Translations under genes and position numbers: made by a program
Part shown: positions 1 to 10,186 of the stretch, piece after piece
Layout of the letters: each line of letters opens with the position of its first letter
How positions within the stretch are numbered: the stretch's first letter is position 1
Source: Deferribacterales bacterium Deferri_01
GTDB taxonomy: Bacteria > Chrysiogenota > Deferribacteres > Deferribacterales > Geovibrionaceae
Length of the DNA: 64,000 nucleotides
Direction: 5' to 3'
NCBI GenBank assembly: GCA_001603805.1
Contig: LUZY01000010.1
Coordinates: forward strand, 1-64,000
Notes under the pieces: generated by a model
Told to the model about the DNA's origin: nothing
The model's input: the letters and a program-made list of their open reading frames with translations, nothing else
Databases searched by the model: none

Positions 1-322
1 TTTTTTAAAAAGTTTTTAACAACCCAAACGACTTATTCTTCTGTCAAACAAACTCTTCTGCTCTCTCCCCCCTCGTGACCAAACCGTTCAAGTTCGTCTC
101 CGCTGGGGAAGGTTGTTATAAAGAAAGTCTTGATTTAAGTCAACAGGTTTTTGTGAAAACTTTTAACTTTTATTTCGTCTTTCTTATCAGGCTCTTAGAA
201 CCTTCCGCTGCGTGGTCTCCCGTGCAGCGGAAGGTAGTTATACGAAAACGGCGGGCATAAGTCAACCGTTTATTTTGATTTTTTTAAAGAATATTATTAT
301 TCCTTATTTATAAAGGAGTTAC
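1..322. other. Non-coding left edge of window
   Basis: No convincing gene is visible. A 61-codon open frame at 75-260 has no ribosome binding site and no family resemblance, so it is not called. The stretch is AT-rich with homopolymer runs at its start and contains one strong perfect inverted repeat (200-235, listed separately). It follows the stop of the minus-strand binding protein gene, so it is either that gene's 3-prime untranslated region or the tail of a unit beyond the window edge. Confidence 0.6.
200..235. repeat. Perfect 12-bp inverted repeat (hairpin)
   Basis: ACCTTCCGCTGC at 200-211 is mirrored by GCAGCGGAAGGT at 224-235, with a 12-nt loop. No run of T follows on either strand, so it is not a canonical intrinsic terminator. 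It lies about 90 nt past the stop of the binding protein gene and could protect or end that transcript. Confidence 0.6.
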
Positions 323-1441
323 TTACTCGGCCAAAACGAATTTACCGTTTTTGATCTCAACTATAACAAAGGCATCCTTAGTAAGACCCGTATGATCAGA
401 TGCAGACATATTAAACTCGCCTGCTATCCCGATAAACCCCTTCACCTTTTCAAGCTCTGCAGGAAGCTTCTTGAAGTCACCCTTTGCATTTTCGTAGGCG
501 ATCTTAAATATATGAAAGGCATCGTATGCGTGTCCGCCGAAGGCACTCACCGGAGCATTAAACTTTGACTCGAAGTTCTTCTTATAATCGATAAGCACTT
601 TCTTATACCTGTCACCTTCAGCAAGCTGGTCAGCCACTATGATTCTGCCTGCTGTAAGCTTGATACCGTCAGCGGCGTCACCTGCAAGTTCAATGAACCT
701 GGCTGATGCTGCACCTTGTGTCATATATATATTATCCATACCCAGAGCTTTTGCATTACGGGCGATTATGGCGGGAGCCGGACCGACACCCCAACAGATA
801 ACAGCATCAACTCCTGCGGCTTTAATCTTGGCAAGCTGGCTTGTCATATCCTTATCCGTATCACGGAACTTTTCCTCTATTACTATATCAACACCGAACT
901 TGGGAGCGACTTCAAGGAGAGCATCTCTTCCAGTTGTGCCGTATCCGCTCTGCTCAGTTATTATAGCTATCTTCTTTTTGCCTTTACTCACCAGATGAGC
1001 AAAAAGCTTTTCGACTACGAGAGTATCTGACTGGGCTGTTTTGAATACAAACTTATTTACAGGAGTAACAATCTGCTGGCTTGTGGCACATGATATGAGC
1101 GGTATGCCGAATTTTCCGGCAAGGTCTTTTATCACGAGTGTTGAGCCTGTCCTTGTGGGTCCGAGTACCACAGCAACCTTATCTTTTGTGACGAGACGTT
1201 TAAAATAACTCAGTGTCCTGTTCTCATCTCCCTGAGTGTCATAAAAAACAAGCTCAACCTTGTCACCGTTAATTCCGCCCGCAGCGTTTACCTGCTCCAC
1301 GAGCATTTCAACCGTCTGTTTTTCGGGAAGTCCGAGATATCCGGCCGGACCAGTGACGGAAAACAACGCTCCCACCTTAACAGTACCGGCAAATGCCGCC
1401 GCAGATGTCAGCAGCAGTAAGAAAACTAAAATCCTCTTCAT
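323..1441 (-). CDS. Branched-chain amino acid-type ABC transporter substrate-binding protein
   Basis: Predicted periplasmic ligand-binding protein of the LivJ/LivK (type I periplasmic binding, Peripla_BP_6) family, 372 aa. Residues 1-18 form a classic signal peptide (basic start, Leu-rich core, AFA cleavage). The mature start VKVGALFSVTGPAG and the segment VLGPTRTGSTLV are typical of the first lobe. A GAGG lies upstream of the ATG. The gene starts 16 nt after the ispF stop, suggesting co-transcription, but no permease or ATPase gene is next to it, so ligand and partners are unknown. Many anaerobes carry several such orphan receptors for amino acids, amides or aromatic acids. Confidence 0.88.
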   Translation of the reverse strand: MKRILVFLLLLTSAAAFAGTVKVGALFSVTGPAGYLGLPEKQTVEMLVEQVNAAGGINGDKVELVFYDTQGDENRTLSYFKRLVTKDKVAVVLGPTRTGSTLVIKDLAGKFGIPLISCATSQQIVTPVNKFVFKTAQSDTLVVEKLFAHLVSKGKKKIAIITEQSGYGTTGRDALLEVAPKFGVDIVIEEKFRDTDKDMTSQLAKIKAAGVDAVICWGVGPAPAIIARNAKALGMDNIYMTQGAASARFIELAGDAADGIKLTAGRIIVADQLAEGDRYKKVLIDYKKNFESKFNAPVSAFGGHAYDAFHIFKIAYENAKGDFKKLPAELEKVKGFIGIAGEFNMSASDHTGLTKDAFVIVEIKNGKFVLAE

Positions 1442-1457
1442 ATCAACCTCAATGAAA

Positions 1458-1937
1458 TTATTTTTTTTCTATAAGAACGGTTGCGGAAGCTGCGATCCCC
1501 TCGCCTCTTCCAGTGAACCCCATCTTTTCGGTGGTGGTTGCCTTTACGCTTACTTCATCTATATCTATATCAAGATCAGCGGCGATGTTTTTACGCATAT
1601 CATATATATAAGGAGCCATTTTCGGAACCTGGGCTATTATAGTGGAGTCGGCATTAACCACACGCCACCCTTTTTCCTCTGCCAGCCGCGCCGCCTCACG
1701 CAGGAGAATCCGGGAATCTATGCCCTTATATTTAATGTCATTGTCAGGAAACAGCCCTCCTATATCAGTGTGCAGCGCAGCACCGGCTATGGCGTCAGTA
1801 ACCGCATGCAGCAGAACGTCAGCGTCACTGTGTCCGTCAAGTCCCTTTTCGTAGGGGATATCAACTCCTCCCACTATAAGTTTTCTGTTGTCCGCAAATC
1901 TGTGAGCGTCAAGACCGCTTCCGACTCTTATTTTCAA
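1458..1937 (-). CDS. ispF: 2-C-methyl-D-erythritol 2,4-cyclodiphosphate synthase
   Basis: Cytoplasmic enzyme of the MEP isoprenoid pathway that cyclises CDP-methylerythritol 2-phosphate with loss of CMP. The 159-aa length is normal. The N-terminus carries the metal-binding motif GLDAHRF (Asp10, His12), followed by the family signature HSDADVLLHAVTDAI and DIGGLFPD. The end has the substrate-loop TTTEKMGFTGRGEGIAA. The start is supported by AAGGAG just upstream. No ispD or other MEP gene adjoins it here. Confidence 0.97.
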   Translation of the reverse strand: MKIRVGSGLDAHRFADNRKLIVGGVDIPYEKGLDGHSDADVLLHAVTDAIAGAALHTDIGGLFPDNDIKYKGIDSRILLREAARLAEEKGWRVVNADSTIIAQVPKMAPYIYDMRKNIAADLDIDIDEVSVKATTTEKMGFTGRGEGIAASATVLIEKK

Positions 1938-2100
1938 TGGATAATCTCCTTAACAGAAATGATACATGATTTTAATCAGAACATCCGGTTCTGTACAATG
2001 TTTTTTTAAAAACCTTTTTTATTCCATGGTTCATTTCCGCTTTATTTTTTCATATCATTTGTGCATAATTATTTAAGAGCATGTGTTCATGGAGACTTTT

Positions 2101-2514
2101 ATGCTGCATAGTTTATTAATCGGGCTGGGCGGAGCCTTGGTTCTTGTATGTTTCTCTTATGTTTACACCAGAATGACCCGAAGTGAAGAGATCGAAAGCG
2201 GCGCTATCGACTTTGACGTTTTGATGAATATGCTCAAAACCAAAAAAAATCTCCGATTAATTGATCTCTCTGACTCGGCGCATTATAAAATGCACCACCT
2301 TAAAGGAGCAGAGAACATACCCCCTGATGCGTTCCGTAAACTGGTTCCTGAATTAATTGATGACCGTATGACTGTTCTCTACTGTAAATCAGGCAGAGAG
2401 TGCAGACTGGCGTATCAGTTTATGAAGGAAAAAGGTTACAAAACAGGTAATTTGTACTATCTTGACGCTCAGATGATTTATACGTCCGTGTATAAACCCA
2501 AGGAGGCTGTATGA
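2101..2514 (+). CDS. Membrane-anchored rhodanese-domain protein
   Basis: Single rhodanese-like domain preceded by an N-terminal membrane segment (about residues 1-18). The active-site loop VLYCKSGREC carries the expected Cys in a six-residue loop, so sulfurtransferase activity is possible; the substrate is unknown. I chose the ATG at 2101 because GGAG at 2091-2094 is well placed; a GTG at 2083 and an ATG at 2089 are in frame but lack a site. The stop overlaps the start of the cupin gene, so the two are probably co-translated. It is divergent from ispF. Confidence 0.8.
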   Translation: MLHSLLIGLGGALVLVCFSYVYTRMTRSEEIESGAIDFDVLMNMLKTKKNLRLIDLSDSAHYKMHHLKGAENIPPDAFRKLVPELIDDRMTVLYCKSGRECRLAYQFMKEKGYKTGNLYYLDAQMIYTSVYKPKEAV

Positions 2515-2855
2515 TAGTGCGTGTAAGTGATATTGAAGCAAAACAAATCGAAAAACCAAGAGGGGGAACGGGAACAGCAGTACAGATACCCTATGAGGCT
2601 GCCAAACAATACGGCGGACAGATAACCGCCTTTGCATTCATGGATCTTCCCCCCGAAGCATCAGTCGGTTATCACACCCATGAAAAAGATATGGAGATAT
2701 ATGTTCTTCTGGACGGTTTCGCAGAAGTGAATGATAACGGAAATGAAGATGTGCTGACACCGGGTGACATGATGATTACTGCCAAGGGTGAAGCTCACTC
2801 AATAGCAAATAAGACTGACAAAAATCTGTCTTTTCTTGCCCTGATACTGGAATAA
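2511..2855 (+). CDS. Cupin-domain protein
   Basis: Small single-domain cupin (114 aa), a beta-barrel probably binding a metal. Cupin motif 1 is visible as GYHTHEKDMEIYVLLDG (two His and a Glu) and motif 2 as PGDMMITAKGEAHSIAN (His). The start overlaps the rhodanese stop by 4 nt, indicating translational coupling. Such proteins may be dioxygenases, isomerases or small-molecule sensors; nothing here narrows this. A GC-rich hairpin follows the stop. Confidence 0.82.
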   Translation: MIVRVSDIEAKQIEKPRGGTGTAVQIPYEAAKQYGGQITAFAFMDLPPEASVGYHTHEKDMEIYVLLDGFAEVNDNGNEDVLTPGDMMITAKGEAHSIANKTDKNLSFLALILE

Positions 2856-2875
2856 AAGAAGATTTACCCATAAAC

Positions 2876-2898
2876 GGGCGGTCTTTTCCGCACCGCCC
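2876..2898 (+). terminator. Possible terminator after the cupin gene
   Basis: GGGCGGT at 2876-2882 pairs with ACCGCCC at 2892-2898 around a 9-nt loop, followed by a weak T-containing stretch. It separates the rhodanese-cupin pair from the ndk operon. Confidence 0.5.
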
Positions 2899-2930
2899 AT
2901 CCATTTTCCCGCAAAATCCGCCTGAAACGG

Positions 2931-2960
2931 TTGATTTTTCTATTCAGTTCTGTTTATATA
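2931..2960 (+). promoter_or_regulatory. Candidate sigma-70 promoter for the ndk-secF operon
   Basis: TTGATT at 2931-2936 and TATATA at 2955-2960 are separated by 18 nt and lie about 28 nt upstream of the ndk start. The location between a hairpin and the first gene of a long same-strand run supports it. Sequence match only. Confidence 0.45.
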
Positions 2961-2987
2961 GCTTGCTTTAGTATATGGAGGTCTGTA

Positions 2988-3404
2988 ATGGAAAGAACTT
3001 TCGCAATAGTAAAACCTGATGCAACAGCAGCAGGCAACACCGGCAACATCCTTGCCCGCATCGAAAAGGAAGGATTCAAAATAGTTGCACTTAAAAAAAT
3101 ATTCATGTCAAAAAAAGAAGCGGAAGGCTTCTACGCTGTTCACAGCGCAAGACCCTTTTTCAATGATCTCACTAATTTCATGAGCAGCGGTCCCTGTGTT
3201 GTTATGGTTCTTGAAAAAGACGGAGCCATCAAGGAATGGAGAAACCTCATGGGCGCCACTAACCCCGCAGAAGCGGCTGAAGGCACACTGAGAAAAGAAT
3301 TTGGCAAAAATATCGACAACAACGCCACTCACGGCTCTGATGCTCCCGAAACAGCAGCTACAGAAATTGCTTACTTTTTCTCCGCTCTTGAGCTTGTAGG
3401 TTAA
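2988..3404 (+). CDS. ndk: Nucleoside diphosphate kinase
   Basis: Cytoplasmic enzyme that transfers the gamma phosphate of ATP to nucleoside diphosphates. The ATG at 2988 follows GGAGG at 2977-2981 and gives a 138-aa protein of normal length, starting [12 protein letters not shown]. The active-site histidine is His115 in NATHGSD. All typical blocks are present. It probably heads the run ndk-thrC-queA-tgt-yajC-secD-secF; thrC begins 4 nt after its stop. Confidence 0.97.
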   Translation: MERTFAIVKPDATAAGNTGNILARIEKEGFKIVALKKIFMSKKEAEGFYAVHSARPFFNDLTNFMSSGPCVVMVLEKDGAIKEWRNLMGATNPAEAAEGTLRKEFGKNIDNNATHGSDAPETAATEIAYFFSALELVG

Positions 3405-3408
3405 TATT

Positions 3409-4785
3409 ATGAGATACGTAAGCACACGGGGGAAAGTTCCCGCTGTTTCTTTTAAAGATGCGGTCATGATGGGACTTGCCGATGACGGCGGTCTGCTTGT
3501 GCCTGAAAGTGTTCCTTCCTTCACAACGGAGGAACTCACGAAACTTTCCGCACTGGACTATCCCTCGCTTGCTTACGAGATCATAAGCCGCTTCGCCACG
3601 GACATCGAGCCTGCGGAGCTGAAAAAAATAATTGAAAAAAGCTACGCCGCCTTTGACACGGAAGAAGTTATCCCCGTTGTCAAAAAGGGCGGTTTGTACA
3701 TTGCCGAAATATTCCACGGCCCCACCTTTGCTTTTAAGGATATTGCCCTTCAGTTTCTCGGAAACCTGTTTGAGCATATACTGGAGGAAAGGGGAGAGAG
3801 GCTCAATATAGTCGGAGCCACCAGCGGAGACACAGGAAGCGCAGCAATCTACGGCGTACGTGGGCGCAAAAACATCCGCATATTTATCCTGCACCCCAAA
3901 GGCAGGGTAAGCCCTGTTCAGGAAATGCAGATGACCTCCGTGACAGATGAAAATGTTTTTAATCTCGCAGTTCACGGCACATTTGATGACTGTCAGAATA
4001 TCGTTAAAGAAATATTCGGGGATCTCAAATTTAAGCATGATTACTCCCTCGGAGCAGTCAACTCCATCAACTGGGCACGGGTTCTGGCTCAGGTAGTGTA
4101 TTACTTCTGGTGTTCATTCCGAGCAGCAGAAAACGGTAAAAAACCTGTTTTTGTCGTTCCTACAGGGAACTTCGGCAATATCTTTGCCGGATACTACGCA
4201 AAGCAGATGGGTCTGCCTGTTGAGAGATTCATACTTGCCACAAATGAAAACAACATCCTCAGCCGTTTCATAAACGAAGGGGATTACACATCCAAAGAGG
4301 TTGTAGCCACATACAGCCCCTCAATGGACATACAAATAGCCAGCAACTTTGAACGCTATCTTTACTTCTTTTATAATATGGATGCATCAAAGGTTGAACA
4401 GCTTATGAAAACCCTTAAAACCGAAAAGGGGATCACCTTCCCTCCTTCTGATATTGCAAAGGTTCAGGAAGAGTTCGGCACATATTCCGCCTCAAATCAC
4501 GAAACCGAAGAGGTTATAGCCTCATTCTATAAAAGCACAGGCTACATAATAGACCCGCACACAGCCTGCGGAGTCGCCGCAGGGCTGAAACTTGATACAG
4601 ACTCCCCCGTAATCTGCCTTTCTACGGCTCATCCGGCAAAATTCCCTGATGTGGTTGTAAAAGCCGCAGGCAAAGAGCCTGAAAAACCCGCCGGAATCCT
4701 CAAACTGGAAGGTCTGCCCCGCAAGGTTGAAGATATTTCAAATGATACGGAAGCGGTTAAGGAATTCATAAAACGGAACGTTTGA
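3409..4785 (+). CDS. thrC: Threonine synthase
   Basis: PLP enzyme converting O-phosphohomoserine to threonine. Length 458 aa fits the long (E. coli-type) class. The N-terminus MRYVSTRG is typical, the PLP lysine is Lys110 in HGPTFAFKD, and SGDTGSAA is the phosphate-binding loop. The stop overlaps the queA ATG by one base (TGATG). No homoserine kinase gene adjoins it. Confidence 0.97.
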   Translation: MRYVSTRGKVPAVSFKDAVMMGLADDGGLLVPESVPSFTTEELTKLSALDYPSLAYEIISRFATDIEPAELKKIIEKSYAAFDTEEVIPVVKKGGLYIAEIFHGPTFAFKDIALQFLGNLFEHILEERGERLNIVGATSGDTGSAAIYGVRGRKNIRIFILHPKGRVSPVQEMQMTSVTDENVFNLAVHGTFDDCQNIVKEIFGDLKFKHDYSLGAVNSINWARVLAQVVYYFWCSFRAAENGKKPVFVVPTGNFGNIFAGYYAKQMGLPVERFILATNENNILSRFINEGDYTSKEVVATYSPSMDIQIASNFERYLYFFYNMDASKVEQLMKTLKTEKGITFPPSDIAKVQEEFGTYSASNHETEEVIASFYKSTGYIIDPHTACGVAAGLKLDTDSPVICLSTAHPAKFPDVVVKAAGKEPEKPAGILKLEGLPRKVEDISNDTEAVKEFIKRNV

Positions 4786-5801
4786 TGAAGACTCCTGCGG
4801 AACTTTTCGATTTTCCGCTGCCTGAAGAACTTATAGCTCAGTACCCGCCCGAAACCAGAGGCGGTTCACGTCTGCTTCTCGCCGACAGGAAAGGGCTCAT
4901 TAAGGATCTGATGTTCAGCGGAATCACTGAACTTATCAATGATGAATATTTCCTTGTAATCAATAACACCCGTGTGATGAATGCCCGTCTGGAAGGTTTT
5001 AAATCCACAGGCGGACAGGTTGAGATTTTTCTCCTCAACAAGCTTTCGTCAGATTCCTTCACCGCCCTCACAGGAGGCAAGGTAAAGGAAGGCACGGAAG
5101 TCACAGTGGGCGAAGCCGTAATCAGGATAGAAAAATTCCTTGATGAAGGGCTTCGCATGGTGCGTTTTCTCACCCATAGTCCGGAAGATGTTATGGAAAA
5201 GTGGGGTCATGTTCCGCTGCCTCCGTACATCCGCAGGGATGACAGCGCAGAAGACAAGGATCGCTACCAGACAGTTTATGCTAAGGAAGCAAAATCAGTC
5301 GCTGCACCCACAGCCGGACTCCACTTCACTGAGGATACACTCGGAGCATTGAAGGCAAAGGGAGTCGAGGTACTTGAAGTCTCACTGGATGTGGGCATAG
5401 GCACTTTCCGCCCGATGAAAACGGAGAATCTTGAAGATCACCGCATGCACTCGGAGCAGTACCACGTAAGTGAGGAAACTGCTGACAGGATCAACAGCCT
5501 GAAAAGAGACGGACGCAAGCTGATTTGTGTGGGAACCACCGCAATGCGCACAATGGAATCGGTCACTGATGCGAACGGGATAACCCGTTCGGGAAGCGGC
5601 TCAACAGATATATTCATCAGACCCGGATACAGCTTCAAGGCAGCGGATGCACTGATAACCAACTTTCACCTGCCGAAATCGACTTTGTTTGTTCTCGTTT
5701 CCGCATTTGCAGGAAGGGAGTTCATGCTTGATACCTACGCACACGCCGTCAAAGAAAAATACAGGTTTTTCAGCTACGGCGATGCAATGTTTATAAGGTA
5801 A
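4785..5801 (+). CDS. queA: S-adenosylmethionine:tRNA ribosyltransferase-isomerase
   Basis: Adds the ribosyl part of SAM to preQ1-modified tRNA to make epoxyqueuosine. About 338 aa. Family blocks FDFPLPEELIAQYPPE, the VGIGTFRP region and the C-terminal TNFHLPKSTL are visible. The ATG at 4785 overlaps the thrC stop; a TTG one codon upstream is less likely. It is followed by tgt, the enzyme acting one step earlier in queuosine synthesis, a frequent pairing. Confidence 0.97.
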   Translation: MKTPAELFDFPLPEELIAQYPPETRGGSRLLLADRKGLIKDLMFSGITELINDEYFLVINNTRVMNARLEGFKSTGGQVEIFLLNKLSSDSFTALTGGKVKEGTEVTVGEAVIRIEKFLDEGLRMVRFLTHSPEDVMEKWGHVPLPPYIRRDDSAEDKDRYQTVYAKEAKSVAAPTAGLHFTEDTLGALKAKGVEVLEVSLDVGIGTFRPMKTENLEDHRMHSEQYHVSEETADRINSLKRDGRKLICVGTTAMRTMESVTDANGITRSGSGSTDIFIRPGYSFKAADALITNFHLPKSTLFVLVSAFAGREFMLDTYAHAVKEKYRFFSYGDAMFIR

Positions 5802-7269
<1,468 letters not shown>

Positions 7270-7274
7270 ACCTA

Positions 7275-8819
7275 ATGAAAACAAGGACCAGATGGATCAT
7301 CATTTTGATTGTAGCGGTCTGGGCTGTCATTTCCGTTCTGCCTTACGGCAAGAGCATGAAACTCGGACTGGACCTTCAGGGCGGTATGCACGTCATCCTC
7401 GGCGTGGATACCGACAAAGCCGTTGAAGGCAGGCTTGAAGGTTTTGCGGTAAAAATCAGAAAAGAGCTTGCCGCTGAATCTGTTAATTTCGGCTATGTAC
7501 AGATGGATGATAAAGGCAGAATCAACATCGCTCTTAATAACACAGACGATGCAGACAAAGTCAAAAAGATCATCGCTGAAAGATATGACACACTGGAGGA
7601 AGTAGCTTCCTCCGGTAATAATATCCTCAGCTACCGCTTTAATGCCGCGGCTGTGAGGCAGATAAAGGAATACGCAGTTGATCAGTCTCTTGAGGTTGTC
7701 AGAAACAGAATCGATGAATTCGGTGTTTCCGAACCTATAATCCAGAGACAGGGAAGGAATCAAGTTGTTGTGCAGCTTCCCGGTGTCACAGACCCCGAAA
7801 GGGCGATCAGCCTCATAGGAAGAACCGCACAGCTTAAGTTCCATATAGTAAATGAAACTGTAAACCCCGAAGACGCTGTAAACGGCAATATACCCTTTGA
7901 CTCAATTCTTCTTTATCAGAAAATTACAGATAAAAACACAGGTAAGGTTCTCAGCAGCGTACCCTTCGTGCTTAAGAGAGAGGCTGTACTCACAGGGGAT
8001 TACCTTGTGGACGCCAATGTTTCCTTCACGCAGAATAACCTTCCCGCTGTTCAGTTCACGCTGGATTCAGCAGGAAGCAAGCTTTTTGAAGAGATCACAG
8101 GTCAGAACGTAAACAGAAGAATGGCGATAGTGCTTGACGACAATGTTTACTCCGCACCTGTAATCAAATCAAAAATCGCAGGCGGAAGCGCAATAATTGA
8201 CGGTATCGGCACCCTTGAGGAGGCAAAGGAAGTAGCAATTGTTCTCCGAGCTGGAAGCCTTCCCGCTCCTGTATCAATCGAAGAGAACAGAACAGTGGGA
8301 CCTTCACTCGGACAGGACTCCATCAATGCAGGTCTCAAAGCGGCAATTATCGGTGTTGCAGCGATCATTATCTTCATGGGAGTATACTACAGAGTTTCAG
8401 GGCTTGTTGCAAACACAGCTCTGCTGTTCAACTTTCTGCTGATCTTCGCCGTTATGAGCCAATTTCAGGCAACCCTTACCCTGCCGGGTATTGCGGGACT
8501 CATCCTTACTATAGGTATGTCTGTGGATGCCAATGTTCTCATATTTGAGCGAATCAGAGAAGAACTCAGGATGGGACGAACGCCTCTTAATGCCATTGAA
8601 TACGGCTATGAGAAGGCATTCTCCACAATCATAGATGCAAACCTTACTACAATAATCGCAGCTATTGTTCTCTTCCAGTTCGGAACGGGACCGGTCAAAG
8701 GATTTGCTGTTACCCTCTCAATCGGTATTCTCGCATCCCTGTTCACTGCACTGTTCTTCACCAGAACTATTTTCGCCACAATGCTCGGCGGCAGTGAAAC
8801 TAAATCCGTGAGCATATAG
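7275..8819 (+). CDS. secD: Protein translocase subunit SecD
   Basis: Proton-driven accessory subunit of the Sec translocon. 514 aa with one N-terminal membrane segment, the GLDLQGGMHVILGVD motif (D1), the periplasmic P1 region with RNRIDEFGVSEPIIQRQG, and five further membrane segments at the C-terminus including GLILTIGMSVDANVLIFERI. Starts 5 nt after the yajC stop and is followed within about 12 nt by secF, so the pair is surely co-expressed. Confidence 0.97.
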   Translation: MKTRTRWIIILIVAVWAVISVLPYGKSMKLGLDLQGGMHVILGVDTDKAVEGRLEGFAVKIRKELAAESVNFGYVQMDDKGRINIALNNTDDADKVKKIIAERYDTLEEVASSGNNILSYRFNAAAVRQIKEYAVDQSLEVVRNRIDEFGVSEPIIQRQGRNQVVVQLPGVTDPERAISLIGRTAQLKFHIVNETVNPEDAVNGNIPFDSILLYQKITDKNTGKVLSSVPFVLKREAVLTGDYLVDANVSFTQNNLPAVQFTLDSAGSKLFEEITGQNVNRRMAIVLDDNVYSAPVIKSKIAGGSAIIDGIGTLEEAKEVAIVLRAGSLPAPVSIEENRTVGPSLGQDSINAGLKAAIIGVAAIIIFMGVYYRVSGLVANTALLFNFLLIFAVMSQFQATLTLPGIAGLILTIGMSVDANVLIFERIREELRMGRTPLNAIEYGYEKAFSTIIDANLTTIIAAIVLFQFGTGPVKGFAVTLSIGILASLFTALFFTRTIFATMLGGSETKSVSI

Positions 8820-8831
8820 GGGGGAATGACG

Positions 8832-9746
8832 ATGTTTGAGATAATTAAACCCGGAACAAGGATAGATTTCCTTTCCTATACAAAATACTACTTCACTGTA
8901 AGCATCATACTTACCTTAATAGGTGTTGCGGTCATAATGACCAAAGGTTTCAACTACGGCATAGATTTTGCGGGCGGTACAGTTATTCAGGCGGAATTTG
9001 AGCAGGAACCCAACCTTGATGATGTCAGAAAGGCCATGAACGAAATCGGCATGGGTGAAGCAGTCATACAGAACTTCGGCGATGCTCATGATGTACTTAT
9101 ACGCATCGAAAAATCAGAAAGGCAGCTTGACGAAGTCTCCAATGACATAAAAAACACTCTGGTGCAGACTTTCAGTGACGGCAAGGTTGATATAGTTCGT
9201 GTTGAGCAGGTTGGTCCGCAGGTTGGCGAACAGCTCAAAACAAAGGCTATATACGCCGTTATCTATGCCCTTATTGGCATGCTGATTTATATCGCTTTGC
9301 GCTTTAAGCTTGTTTTCGCTGTGGGTGCTGTTGTGTCACTCTTCCATGATGTGATCATTACCCTCGGTATTTTCAGCCTCATGGGTAAAGAGATTAACCT
9401 GACCATAGTTGCGGCTCTCCTCACTATCGTAGGTTACTCCATTAACGATACTGTTATCGTTTTTGACCGTGTCCGTGAAAAAATGAAAACAGAAGCTGAC
9501 AGCTCCATGTCGCTTAAAACAGTGCTGAACATAAGCCTCAACGAAACACTGAGCAGAACAGTTCTTACTTCAGGCACAACGCTCCTTGCGGTGCTTGCAC
9601 TTTTCATATTCGGCGGCGAGGTAATCCACGGATTTGCTCTGGCTCTTCTTGTGGGAATAGGCTTCGGTACATATTCTTCAATATGTGTTGCGGCTGCCCT
9701 TGTTTACGTTATAATGAACAAAAAGGAAGCAAAAGCAATTGCCTAA
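8832..9746 (+). CDS. secF: Protein translocase subunit SecF
   Basis: Partner of SecD in the SecDF complex, about 304 aa with six membrane segments. The GIDFAGGT motif (D1 equivalent) follows the first segment, and VGYSINDTVIVFDRVRE is the signature of the fourth/fifth segments. The run of G at 8819-8824 is too close to the ATG at 8826 but ideal for the ATG at 8832, so I use the latter. It ends the operon; a terminator follows. Confidence 0.96.
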   Translation: MFEIIKPGTRIDFLSYTKYYFTVSIILTLIGVAVIMTKGFNYGIDFAGGTVIQAEFEQEPNLDDVRKAMNEIGMGEAVIQNFGDAHDVLIRIEKSERQLDEVSNDIKNTLVQTFSDGKVDIVRVEQVGPQVGEQLKTKAIYAVIYALIGMLIYIALRFKLVFAVGAVVSLFHDVIITLGIFSLMGKEINLTIVAALLTIVGYSINDTVIVFDRVREKMKTEADSSMSLKTVLNISLNETLSRTVLTSGTTLLAVLALFIFGGEVIHGFALALLVGIGFGTYSSICVAAALVYVIMNKKEAKAIA

Positions 9747-9776
9747 GCACTGCTTAAACTTTTAAAAAATTACCCC

Positions 9777-9810
9777 AAGCCGCTTCCCGTAAAGGGGGGC
9801 GGCTTTTTTT
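9777..9810 (+). terminator. Intrinsic terminator after secF
   Basis: AAGCCGC...CCC pairs with GGG...GCGGCTT around GTAAA, then a run of T. Strong canonical terminator ending the ndk-secF operon. Confidence 0.85.
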
Positions 9811-9839
9811 ATGCACTGCGCTAAAAACGGAGACAAGAA

Positions 9840-10151
9840 ATGACACCAAAAGAGCAAGGTATTAAATACTGTACAGAATGCGGTGAACCCATAAGGCGGA
9901 ATGCTGAAATATGCCCTAAATGCGGCGTAAGGCAGTATCCGAACCGAAACAGGCTGGCAGCGGCATTACTCGCTTTTTTTCTAGGCGGGTTCGGAATACA
10001 CAAGTTTTATCTGGGTAAAGCCGGCTGGGGAATAGTCTATCTTCTTCTTTGCTGGACATTCATTCCGGGGCTGATTGGGATAGTGGAATCAATTTTCCTG
10101 TTTCTTATGAGTGATCAGGAGTTTGATGTGAAATATAATTGCGACAGATAA
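9840..10151 (+). CDS. Zinc-ribbon and TM2-domain membrane protein
   Basis: 103-aa protein with an N-terminal zinc ribbon (CTECGEPIRRNAEICPKCG, two CxxC pairs, about residues 11-29) and a C-terminal TM2 domain: two membrane helices with the GGFGIHKFYLGK motif and a following Gly/Trp-rich turn. The function of TM2 proteins is not established. GGAG at 9829-9832 supports the start. It is a stand-alone gene between two terminators. Confidence 0.85.
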   Translation: MTPKEQGIKYCTECGEPIRRNAEICPKCGVRQYPNRNRLAAALLAFFLGGFGIHKFYLGKAGWGIVYLLLCWTFIPGLIGIVESIFLFLMSDQEFDVKYNCDR

Positions 10152-10153
10152 AA

Positions 10154-10177
10154 AAAGCCCCGCTAGTGCGGGGCTTT
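10154..10177. terminator. Bidirectional terminator between TM2 gene and IclR gene
   Basis: AAAGCCCCGC / GCGGGGCTTT with a TAGT loop; A-rich on the left and T-containing on the right, so it can serve both convergent genes. Confidence 0.85.
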
Positions 10178-10186
10178 GCTTGTATC

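Noticed and set aside
75-260. 61-codon open frame at the left edge
   Set aside because: No binding site, no family resemblance, and it runs through the perfect hairpin at 200-235.
1-322. tRNA or rRNA gene at the left edge
   Set aside because: No cloverleaf or recognisable rRNA segment; the 12-bp hairpin has a loop and flanks unlike a tRNA.
1260-2009. Plus-strand open frame opposite ispF
   Set aside because: It overlaps the well-supported ispF and the binding-protein start on the other strand.
2083-2100. Upstream GTG/ATG starts for the rhodanese protein
   Set aside because: The GGAG at 2091-2094 sits correctly only for the ATG at 2101.
8826-8831. ATG at 8826 as secF start
   Set aside because: The G-run ends one base before it, too close for ribosome binding; the ATG at 8832 is properly spaced.
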